Shown here one piece after another: positions 1 through 5,412 of a DNA stretch of 11,642 nt (positions within the stretch are counted from its first letter, which is position 1; every line of letters starts with the position of its first letter). The translations under genes were made by a program, and so were the position numbers. Source of the DNA: Scatomorpha sp036653715 (GTDB lineage Bacteria; Bacillota; Clostridia; Oscillospirales; Oscillospiraceae); NCBI GenBank assembly GCA_036653715.1, contig JAVVTL010000049.1:1-11642 (forward strand). Direction: 5' to 3'. The notes below the pieces were generated by a model. That model was not told where the DNA came from, did no database searches, and worked only from the letters and a program-made list of their open reading frames with translations.

Positions 1-4
1 GGGA

Positions 5-1024
5 TTATTTGCTTCTGACGGAGTCGATATAGGCTGTCAGGTCGAGCATCTTGTTGGAGAAGCCCCACTCGTTGTCGTACCAGGCGACGAGCTTGACGAA
101 GTTGTCGTTCAGGGAGATGCCTGCCTTGGCGTCGAAGATGGAGGTGTGGGGGTCTGTGCGGAAGTCGGTGGAGACGACCTCCTCGTCCGTGTAGGCGAGG
201 ACGCCCTTCATGGAGCCCTCGGAGGCCTTTTTGACGGCGGCGCAGATGTCGTCATAGGAGGCGCCCTTCTCGAGGCGGCAGGTGAGGTCAACGATGGAGA
301 CGTCGCCGCTCGGAATGCGCATGGACATGCCGGTGAGCTTGCCCTTAAGGGCGGGGATGACCTTGCCGACTGCCTTGGCGGCGCCGGTGGAGGAGGGGAT
401 GATGTTATCGAAGCAGGAACGGGACAGACGCCAATCCTTTTTGGAGAAGCCGTCAACAACGGCTTGGCTGGCGGTTCCGGAGTGGACGGTGGTCATGAGG
501 CCCTCGATGATGCCAAAGTTGTCGTTGATGACCTTGGCGAGGGGGGCGAGGCAGTTGGTGGTGCAGGAGGCATTGGAGACGACCTGCATGTCGGCGGTGT
601 ATTTCTCGAGGTTGACGCCGCAGACGAACATGGGCGTGTCGTCCTTGGAGGGGCCGGAGAGGACAACGACCTTCGCGCCGGCATCGAGATGGGGCTGGGC
701 GGATTCCTTGGTGAGGAACTTGCCGGTGCACTCGAGGACGTAATCGACGCCAAGCTCGCGCCAGGGGAGCAGGGAGGGATCGCGAGAGGCGAGAAGCTTT
801 ACGCGCTTGCCGTTGACGATGAGCGCGGGGTCGGCGTTATCGAACTCGACGGTGCCCTTGAAGCGACCGTGGACGGAGTCATATTTGGTGGCGTAGGCAA
901 GCTGCTCGGGGGTTTTGTCCGGGGCGTTGACGGCGATGATTTCGATGTCGTCCCTGACGATGCCGGCGCGGAATACTAAGCGGCCGATGCGGCCAAAGCC
1001 GTTTACGGCTATCTTGATGCTCAT
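5..1024 (-). CDS. gap: Glyceraldehyde-3-phosphate dehydrogenase (phosphorylating)
   Basis: The 339-residue product oxidises glyceraldehyde 3-phosphate to 1,3-bisphosphoglycerate in cytosolic glycolysis. Seen: the N-terminal Rossmann motif NGFGRIGRLVFR (residues 8-19), the active-site stretch SNASCTTNCLAP with nucleophile Cys154, base His181 in TTVHS, the phosphate-site stretch IIPSSTGAAKAVGKV, and the C-terminal WYDNEWGFSNKM. Length is normal and the gene is complete; its stop lies 5 bases from the window edge, so any terminator is out of view. Start: ATG at 1024 is preceded by GGAGGA (complement of 1032-1037) at 7-nt spacing. The subgroup resembles the E. coli/eukaryotic type (KKDWR insert) rather than the Bacillus GapA type. 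Odd: the residue that is normally Asp in the VND motif is Ala34, and the Pro of the DGPS motif is Phe193. Both positions bear on NAD versus NADP choice. The family call is secure; cofactor preference is open. Confidence 0.98.
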   Translation of the reverse strand: MSIKIAVNGFGRIGRLVFRAGIVRDDIEIIAVNAPDKTPEQLAYATKYDSVHGRFKGTVEFDNADPALIVNGKRVKLLASRDPSLLPWRELGVDYVLECTGKFLTKESAQPHLDAGAKVVVLSGPSKDDTPMFVCGVNLEKYTADMQVVSNASCTTNCLAPLAKVINDNFGIIEGLMTTVHSGTASQAVVDGFSKKDWRLSRSCFDNIIPSSTGAAKAVGKVIPALKGKLTGMSMRIPSGDVSIVDLTCRLEKGASYDDICAAVKKASEGSMKGVLAYTDEEVVSTDFRTDPHTSIFDAKAGISLNDNFVKLVAWYDNEWGFSNKMLDLTAYIDSVRSK

Positions 1025-1075
1025 GCTTTATTCCTCCATGTTAAATAGTTAGTGGTCAATTTGCTTTGCAGCTGT

Positions 1076-1104
1076 ATTTTATATCGTTTTGGCAGAAAAT
1101 TCAA
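1076..1104 (-). promoter_or_regulatory. Proximal sigma-A-type promoter of gap
   Basis: On the minus strand TTGAAT (complement of 1099-1104) is followed after 17 bp by TAAAAT (complement of 1076-1081). Transcription would start near 1069 and give a leader of about 45 nt ending in the GGAGGA ribosome-binding site. It matches 4/6 at -35 and 5/6 at -10. Called by eye. Confidence 0.6.
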
Positions 1105-1118
1105 TACCTATTTGCAAT

Positions 1119-1146
1119 ATTATAAACATTACATACGTTTGAACAA
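1119..1146 (-). promoter_or_regulatory. Possible distal promoter of gap
   Basis: On the minus strand TTGTTC (complement of 1141-1146) is followed after 16 bp by a perfect TATAAT (complement of 1119-1124). It would be a second, upstream start for gap, near 1112. A 7-bp inverted repeat AAACATT/AATGTTT (1124-1130 and 1145-1151) overlaps both hexamers and could be an operator. The local AT-richness raises the chance of a coincidental match. Confidence 0.4.
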
Positions 1147-1252
1147 TGTTTCCTGTTTTTCACTGTGAGCCGCGACGGAAAAAACACATATCATATATAG
1201 CACACACTATCATAGCAATGAATGAACATACCGTGAATAAACGTGAATTGAG

Positions 1253-1281
1253 TTGAAAATGGGCGGGATGTTTGGTATTAT
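1253..1281 (+). promoter_or_regulatory. Promoter of the histidine kinase-rqcP operon
   Basis: TTGAAA (1253-1258), a 17-bp spacer and TATTAT (1276-1281) preceded by TGG form a good extended -10 promoter. The start would be near 1288, leaving a leader of about 20 nt before the ATG at 1308. This also argues against the in-frame TTG at 1272, which would lie upstream of the transcript start. Two CGTGAAT copies spaced 10 bp apart sit just upstream (1232-1248). Confidence 0.65.
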
Positions 1282-1307
1282 GGGCAAAACAAACTCGTGG
1301 AGGAACA

Positions 1308-2390
1308 ATGGGAAAAACGTCTCAGAGTCTTGCCGACATGTTCTCTCTCTGCCGAGAGGCAGTGGTTGGCGTTGAAAAGGGAAATATTGCATTTATGAAC
1401 CACGCCGCTATAAGCAGCGTGGGCGACAGCACCGGCAAAATCGCCTCGTCGCTTTTGCCCGAGTATATCCTCAAAACCCAGTCGGTGCAATTTATGACAA
1501 CGGCAGTTGTCGGCGGCAGGAGGGCGGCGATTTCCGCCACGCTCTTTGACGGCGTGAAAGTATATATGCTCGATTTCAATCCGGGCTCGCCGGAGGAGCT
1601 GCCCGTGAATCCGATTGAGGCACCCGTCCGCCGACTGATGGCAAATTTCCGTCTGGCGACGGACAGACTTGAGGTCTACACCGAAGAAAATCGGGACGAA
1701 CGACTGAAAAGCAGCGTCTCCGTTTTGGAGCACAGCTATCATCAGCTCCGCAGGCTCCTCCTCAACGTCTCGACGGCATACGGAATAGAGCGCGGCGACA
1801 TGCCGTTCACACCCACCATAACCGATGTCTCGAAGCTCTGTCAATATATCGCGGAATCCGCGGCGGATTTCGTCGGGACGGGTGCACGAATCCATTTCGA
1901 GCCGAGCGACAAGCCCTGCGAGGCGGCAGTGGACAGGGACCTTTTTATACAGCTCCTGCTGAATCTCCTCTCAAACGCCCTGCCTCACTGCGGCAAGAAC
2001 GAAACAATCAAAATATCCGTCACAAAAATAGATAACAGCATTATAATCTCCGTGGACGACAACGGAGACGGTATAGCGCCGCAGGTTTTGCCGACGGTGT
2101 TTTGCCGCTGGCGGGAAAATATGACCCTGACCGAGGCAATATCCGGCAGCGGCATAGGTCTGGGCGTGGCGAGCGCCATAGCGGAGCGGCACGGCGGCGC
2201 TCTCATCATCGAGAGCCGTCCCAATAGAGGCACGCAGGTGCGCGTCATGCTGCCCGCGGACAGCGGCGAAGCGACTATGTCCTTTCACTGCGAGGAGACA
2301 AAATATGTATCGGACGGCCCCAACCCTATTCTGACCTATCTCTCGGAATGGCTTCCGGCGGAGTTATACGGGCCGAAATACAACGATTAG
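1308..2390 (+). CDS. Soluble sensor histidine kinase-like protein (HATPase_c)
   Basis: The 360-residue product has a C-terminal GHKL ATPase domain: N box NLLSNA (219-224), G1 box DDNGDGI (250-256), an F-box-like VFCRWRE (264-270) and G2 box GSGIGLG (280-286). In front lies a helical dimerisation-like segment, EHSYHQLRRLLLN (141-153), where His142 or His145 could be the phosphoacceptor; the usual H-[DE]-[IL]-[RK]-x-P pattern is not matched. Residues 1 to about 95 look like a small PAS-type sensor (inference). No transmembrane segment or signal peptide is visible, so it is probably cytosolic. About 37 residues follow the ATPase domain. Start: ATG at 1308 with GGAGGA at 1299-1304. No response regulator lies in the window, so its partner and signal are unknown. 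The stop codon merges with the ribosome-binding site of rqcP. An anti-sigma-factor-like kinase is a less likely alternative. Confidence 0.85.
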   Translation: MGKTSQSLADMFSLCREAVVGVEKGNIAFMNHAAISSVGDSTGKIASSLLPEYILKTQSVQFMTTAVVGGRRAAISATLFDGVKVYMLDFNPGSPEELPVNPIEAPVRRLMANFRLATDRLEVYTEENRDERLKSSVSVLEHSYHQLRRLLLNVSTAYGIERGDMPFTPTITDVSKLCQYIAESAADFVGTGARIHFEPSDKPCEAAVDRDLFIQLLLNLLSNALPHCGKNETIKISVTKIDNSIIISVDDNGDGIAPQVLPTVFCRWRENMTLTEAISGSGIGLGVASAIAERHGGALIIESRPNRGTQVRVMLPADSGEATMSFHCEETKYVSDGPNPILTYLSEWLPAELYGPKYND

Positions 2391-2399
2391 GAGCATTTA

Positions 2400-2639
2400 A
2401 TGCGAATTGACAAATATCTCAAGGTCTCGCGCCTCATAAAGCGCAGGACAATAGCCAACGAGGCCTGCGACGGCGGCCGTGTCTCCATCAACGGCAAGGG
2501 CGCCAAGGCCTCCGCCGAGGTGAAGCCCGGCGACCTCATCGAGGTCTCCTTCGGCGCCCGCAAGCTGCGCGTCGAGGTCGTCTCCGTCGACGAGCACGCC
2601 GCAAAGTCCGACGCCCCCGCAATGTACAGGGAACTTTAA
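2400..2639 (+). CDS. rqcP: RqcP/YabO-type S4-domain RNA-binding protein
   Basis: The 79-residue protein consists almost entirely of an S4 RNA-binding domain. The N-terminus MRIDKYLKVSRLIKRRTIA is nearly identical to that of Bacillus subtilis YabO/RqcP, and GGRVSINGKGAKASAEVKPG is the expected second half of the fold. RqcP is a Hsp15 homologue that binds stalled 50S subunits carrying peptidyl-tRNA and helps RqcH add C-terminal alanine tails during ribosome quality control (known for the family). The ribosome-binding site GGAG at 2390-2393 begins with the last base of the kinase stop codon, 6 nt before the ATG, which suggests translational coupling. A strong terminator follows within 10 bases. 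In Bacillus the gene is followed by yabP-yabQ-divIC; here the terminator and an assembly gap intervene. Length and motifs are normal. Confidence 0.93.
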   Translation: MRIDKYLKVSRLIKRRTIANEACDGGRVSINGKGAKASAEVKPGDLIEVSFGARKLRVEVVSVDEHAAKSDAPAMYREL

Positions 2640-2645
2640 GGAACC

Positions 2646-2682
2646 AACGGCATGTGGCGCTTATAAACGCCGCATGCCGTTT
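2646..2682 (+). terminator. Rho-independent terminator after rqcP
   Basis: A long inverted repeat (arms 2646-2659 and 2668-2681, including one G-U pair) encloses an 8-base loop and runs into TTT, directly before the N gap. The stem is about 14 bp with a GC-rich top. Only the first T residues of the tail are visible because the sequence breaks off at 2684. It ends the kinase-rqcP transcript 6 bases after the rqcP stop. Confidence 0.85.
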
Positions 2683-2683
2683 C

Positions 2684-2783
2684 NNNNNNNNNNNNNNNNN
2701 NNNNNNNNNNNNNNNNNNNNNNNNNNNNNNNNNNNNNNNNNNNNNNNNNNNNNNNNNNNNNNNNNNNNNNNNNNNNNNNNNNN
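2684..2783. other. Assembly gap of 100 N
   Basis: Exactly 100 undetermined bases, which is the usual placeholder for a scaffold gap of unknown length. It starts immediately after the rqcP terminator hairpin. Anything may be missing here, so the adjacency of rqcP and the flavodoxin gene is not proven. No open frame across it should be trusted. The bases from 2784 to 2840 on the right edge show no recognisable gene. Confidence 0.97.
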
Positions 2784-2845
2784 TTATTGTACCGGAATTT
2801 CGGGAGCGCTCAATGAATTTTTGTGTAGATTGATGCAAGACGTAC

Positions 2846-2873
2846 TTGAAATCGAAGGTTTTTATGATACAAT
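2846..2873 (+). promoter_or_regulatory. Promoter of the flavodoxin-like gene
   Basis: TTGAAA (2846-2851), a 16-bp spacer and TACAAT (2868-2873) predict a start near 2880 and a leader of about 43 nt ending in GGGAGGA. This stretch is clearly more AT-rich than the flanking coding DNA. Confidence 0.6.
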
Positions 2874-2922
2874 AAGGCCAAGTGAAACTTTGACCGAAAA
2901 ATCACAAACGGGAGGAAAATCG

Positions 2923-3417
2923 ATGATAGTTATCTATAAGTCCAACACCGGCTACACCCGGCAGTATGCCAAGCTCCTTGCCAAGGCGCTCGATATCCCC
3001 GCCTACAGCGCGGACAGCATTCCCGAGGTTCACAAGGGCGGCGACGCCATTTTCCTCGGCTGGCTTATGGCAGGCAGCATCGTCGGCTACAAAAAAGTCG
3101 CGAAATACTGCAATGTCAAGGCCGCCATCGGCGTCGGCATGAGCCCCCCCGCAGAGGAGCTTGTCCCCGGCTTCCGTGCCAAGATGCACATTCCCGAGAG
3201 CGTCGCCGTCTTCTATTTGCAGGGCGGCTTCGACATAAGCAAGCTCAAGGGGCCGTTTAAGCTCATCATGAAGATAAAGGTCAAGGATATCGCCGCAAGG
3301 CTCACCTCCAAGCCGAGCCTCACCCCGCAGGAGCAGGCGACCCTCGATATGACCGCCGTCGGCGCATCCTGCGTCTGCGAGGAAAACCTCGCCGAAATCC
3401 TCGCTTGGGCGAAATAA
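2923..3417 (+). CDS. Flavodoxin domain protein
   Basis: The 164-residue product starts MIVIYKSNTGYTRQYAKLLA. The loop SNTGYT (7-12) after the first beta strand matches the phosphate-binding loop of flavodoxins, which hold FMN non-covalently. Later segments alternate hydrophobic strands (AIFLGWLMAG, 42-51; AAIGVGM, 67-73; VAVFYLQGGFD, 94-104) with helices, as in the flavodoxin-like fold; the length fits. The closest family type is the flavodoxin/HemG-like group with an FLGWLMAG-type second loop, whose partners are mostly unknown. It is probably a cytosolic electron carrier or small FMN oxidoreductase. Start: ATG at 2923 with GGAGGA at 2911-2916, 6-nt spacing. The open frame runs further upstream into the gap, but that part lies before the promoter and is not coding. 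The gene is monocistronic and ends at a shared hairpin with the convergent NTPase gene. No redox partner is visible nearby. Confidence 0.87.
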   Translation: MIVIYKSNTGYTRQYAKLLAKALDIPAYSADSIPEVHKGGDAIFLGWLMAGSIVGYKKVAKYCNVKAAIGVGMSPPAEELVPGFRAKMHIPESVAVFYLQGGFDISKLKGPFKLIMKIKVKDIAARLTSKPSLTPQEQATLDMTAVGASCVCEENLAEILAWAK

Positions 3418-3420
3418 GGG

Positions 3421-3462
3421 AAAAAGAAAAACTTCCGCCTCCGACGCAAGTCGGAGGCGGAA
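3421..3462 (-). terminator. Terminator of the P-loop gene between convergent genes
   Basis: A perfect 13-bp stem (3433-3445 with 3450-3462) encloses a 4-base loop. Read on the minus strand it starts 5 bases after the P-loop gene stop and is followed by a T-rich tail of about ten bases (complement of 3421-3430), a textbook intrinsic terminator. Read on the plus strand the loop is GCAA, a GNRA tetraloop, and only a weak T-rich tail follows. It should therefore stop leftward transcripts well and rightward ones from the flavodoxin gene less well. Confidence 0.9.
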
Positions 3463-3467
3463 ATGGT

Positions 3468-3884
3468 TTATTCGAGGATGTACTTTTTTATACCCTCGCC
3501 GACTTGGGCGGGGTCTGCTGTCATGGTGATGGTAAAGCGGATGTTCTCGCGCTCCGTGAAGCTTGAGAGCCAGTCAAGGAATTCCACGACCTGTGTTTCC
3601 GTGCCGGCGTTGAACATCTTATGGAAATTGTCGATGAAGATATGGGAGATGTCATAATTTCCTGCCCAAAGCCCGCTGATAAAGCCCTTCATAAAATCAA
3701 AGGTGCCTATCTCGTAATCGCTCGCGTGGATGAGTCGGGCCTTATAAGGGATGTCATAGGTGAGGTTTTTGTCCTTTTCGATGCAGATCACGTCGCCGCG
3801 TTCCTCGTTAACAGCCTCGTTGACCAATTCAACAAGCCTCTTGGTCTTACCCGAACCCTTAAGTCCGACAATTGCCTTGACCAT
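3468..3884 (-). CDS. Small P-loop ATP-binding protein of unknown function
   Basis: The 138-residue product begins MVKAIVGLKGSGKTKRLVEL. GLKGSGKTK (7-15) is a Walker A motif and IFIDN (82-86) fits a Walker B strand with Asp85. No transmembrane segment, DNA-binding motif or second domain is visible, and at this length it is a bare nucleotide-binding core. Similar short proteins in clostridial genomes are usually named only ATP-binding protein; I do not recognise a defined function. Start: an upstream in-frame ATG at 3947 exists, but the ATG at 3884 begins the conserved core and has AAGGAG (complement of 3895-3900) at 10-nt spacing. It lies 108 bp downstream of pgi on the same strand with no clear terminator between, so pgi read-through could express it; a weak TTGAAC -35-like element (complement of 3961-3966) lacks a good -10. 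It ends at a strong terminator. Confidence 0.82.
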   Translation of the reverse strand: MVKAIVGLKGSGKTKRLVELVNEAVNEERGDVICIEKDKNLTYDIPYKARLIHASDYEIGTFDFMKGFISGLWAGNYDISHIFIDNFHKMFNAGTETQVVEFLDWLSSFTERENIRFTITMTADPAQVGEGIKKYILE

Positions 3885-3992
3885 ATTTAGACCACTCCTT
3901 TGTAGATGATATTGGTGGTTGGACTCTTTATGCACATAGCTTAACATCTTTTCCGCGGGAGTTCAACGAAAAAAGCTAAAATTCATATAAAG

Positions 3993-5270
3993 TTAATTTG
4001 TCCCGGGCTTTCCGAGCATTTTAAACATGTTTTTTTTGTATGCCTCGACGCCCGGCTGGTCGAAGGGATTCACGCCGGACATGTAGCCCGAGAGGGCGCA
4101 GGCAAGCTCAAAGAAGCAGACAAGCTCGGCAAAGCCGTCCTCGTCCCTCGCGGTGACGGAGACGCCGAGGTTCGGCACGCCGCCGCTTATGTGCGCGGCC
4201 CTGACAGCGTCGCGCGCGACGCGGCAGACGTCGGAGAGGTCGCGTCCGGCAATATAATTAAGCCCGTCGGGGTCGCCCATGCCGAAGGGTACAGCGTATT
4301 TCCCGCGGCTTGTTTCGAAGGAGACGACGGTCTCCATGAGCTTGCGGGGGCCGTCCTGAACGTACTGTCCCATGGAGTGCAGGTCTGCCGTGTATTCAAG
4401 GGAGGCGGGGAATATGCCGATGCCGTTTTTGCCCTCGCTCTCGCCGAAAAGCTGCTTCCACCATTCGCCCATGAAACGGAAGGACGGCTCATAGGAGGCG
4501 AGCAGCTCGACCTCGAAGCCGCTGCCGTATAGGAGCTGCCTTGCGGCGGCATACTGCCAGGCGGGATTCTCCGGGCTGCGGAGGTCAAGCGCGTCGAAGG
4601 TCTCGACAGCCTTGGCGATGACCCTTGAGATGTCGATTCCGGCGACTGCCATGGGCAGGAGGCCGACGGCGGAGAAGACGCTGTAGCGCCCGCCGACGTC
4701 GTCGGGTATTGTGAAGCGCTCCCAGCCCTCGGCGACGGCCATGTCGTGCAGAGCGCCGCGGTTGGCGTCCGTGGTGGCGAAAATGTGTTTTTTTGCGGCG
4801 GCGCCGTATTTTTTTTCAAGGAGGGCACGGACTATGCGGAAGCCGACGGCCGGCTCGAGGGTCGTGCCGGACTTGGAGATGACGTTCACGTCGAAATCAT
4901 CCTCGCCGAGCTGCTCGAGCGTGTCGAGCAGAAAGTCGGGAGACAGGCTGTTGCCGAGAAAATAGACGGCGGGGTCGCCGGCGGCGGGAAGCGGGCGCAG
5001 AAGCTCTACAGCCCCTCTCGCGCCGAGGTAGGAGCCGCCTATGCCGACGACGATGAGCGCCTTCGAGCGCGAGCGGATTTTGTTGGCGGCGGAGACGATG
5101 GCCTTCAGCTCGGTGGAGGCAATCCTGCGGGGCAGCTCAAGCCAACCGGAAAACTCGGCGCCCGCTCCGCTTTTTTCCGCCAGCTTTCTGTGAGCGGCGG
5201 CGGCTGCGGCATAATCGGGGCCGGCGGCGTCAAAAAAGCTCGCGGCTCCGGAAAGGTCAAATTTTATCAT
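3993..5270 (-). CDS. pgi: Glucose-6-phosphate isomerase
   Basis: The 425-residue product interconverts glucose 6-phosphate and fructose 6-phosphate in the cytosol. Two SIS-type sugar-phosphate subdomains are recognisable: VVGIGGSYLGA (75-85), SKSGTT (132-137, phosphate binding), the first PGI signature in DVGGRYSVFSAVGLLP (191-206), a catalytic-type Glu in GESEGKNGIG (276-285), His298 in DLHSMGQ, and the second signature NPFDQPGVEAYK ending in Lys412. Length is typical of the short Firmicute form. Start: ATG at 5270 gives MIKFDLS, the usual N-terminus in Firmicutes, with a GGGGGA element about 11 nt upstream; the in-frame ATG at 5288 lacks a ribosome-binding site and the earliest frame start lies upstream of the predicted transcript. 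It has its own promoter and is complete. An unrelated P-loop gene follows downstream. Confidence 0.97.
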   Translation of the reverse strand: MIKFDLSGAASFFDAAGPDYAAAAAAHRKLAEKSGAGAEFSGWLELPRRIASTELKAIVSAANKIRSRSKALIVVGIGGSYLGARGAVELLRPLPAAGDPAVYFLGNSLSPDFLLDTLEQLGEDDFDVNVISKSGTTLEPAVGFRIVRALLEKKYGAAAKKHIFATTDANRGALHDMAVAEGWERFTIPDDVGGRYSVFSAVGLLPMAVAGIDISRVIAKAVETFDALDLRSPENPAWQYAAARQLLYGSGFEVELLASYEPSFRFMGEWWKQLFGESEGKNGIGIFPASLEYTADLHSMGQYVQDGPRKLMETVVSFETSRGKYAVPFGMGDPDGLNYIAGRDLSDVCRVARDAVRAAHISGGVPNLGVSVTARDEDGFAELVCFFELACALSGYMSGVNPFDQPGVEAYKKNMFKMLGKPGTN

Positions 5271-5309
5271 AGTTTTTGTTTCCCCCATGTTGCTTGCTAA
5301 AGTAAGCTT

Positions 5310-5337
5310 AGTATACCACAATTTTCCAAAATTACAA
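5310..5337 (-). promoter_or_regulatory. Promoter of pgi
   Basis: On the minus strand TTGTAA (complement of 5332-5337), a 16-bp spacer and TATACT (complement of 5310-5315) preceded by TGG make an extended -10 promoter. The start would be near 5303, a leader of about 33 nt. Two ACAAGTG copies lie at 5334-5340 and 5360-5366, the first overlapping the -35. Confidence 0.65.
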
Positions 5338-5412
5338 GTGAAACCGCTTCAAGAGGGTCACAAGTGGGGCTGAAACAGCCGTTTTTGGTAGGATTTAACA
5401 GGTAAGTGGCGC

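Noticed and set aside
146..979. Long open frame on the plus strand (277 codons)
   Set aside because: It is antisense to gap, rich in Gly/Asp/Val repeats typical of the shadow of GC-rich codons, and matches no family.
1189..1218. Third leftward promoter-like sequence TTGCTA-17-TATGAT and TATCATA repeats upstream of gap
   Set aside because: The -35 is weak, the DNA is AT-rich, and two better candidates lie closer to gap.
1272..1307. Upstream TTG start for the histidine kinase
   Set aside because: It overlaps the -10 element, would precede the transcript start, and has no ribosome-binding site; ATG at 1308 has GGAGGA.
2784..2922. Upstream extension of the flavodoxin frame into the gap, and a leftward TTG-started frame from 2838
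   Set aside because: The first contains the promoter and leader of the flavodoxin gene; the second is 18 visible residues with no ribosome-binding site and runs into N.
5368..5388. Plus-strand hairpin GGCTG/CAGCC followed by GTTTTT between pgi and dacF
   Set aside because: The stem is only 5 bp with a 3-base loop and no plus-strand gene is there to terminate; in the minus direction no T-tail follows.
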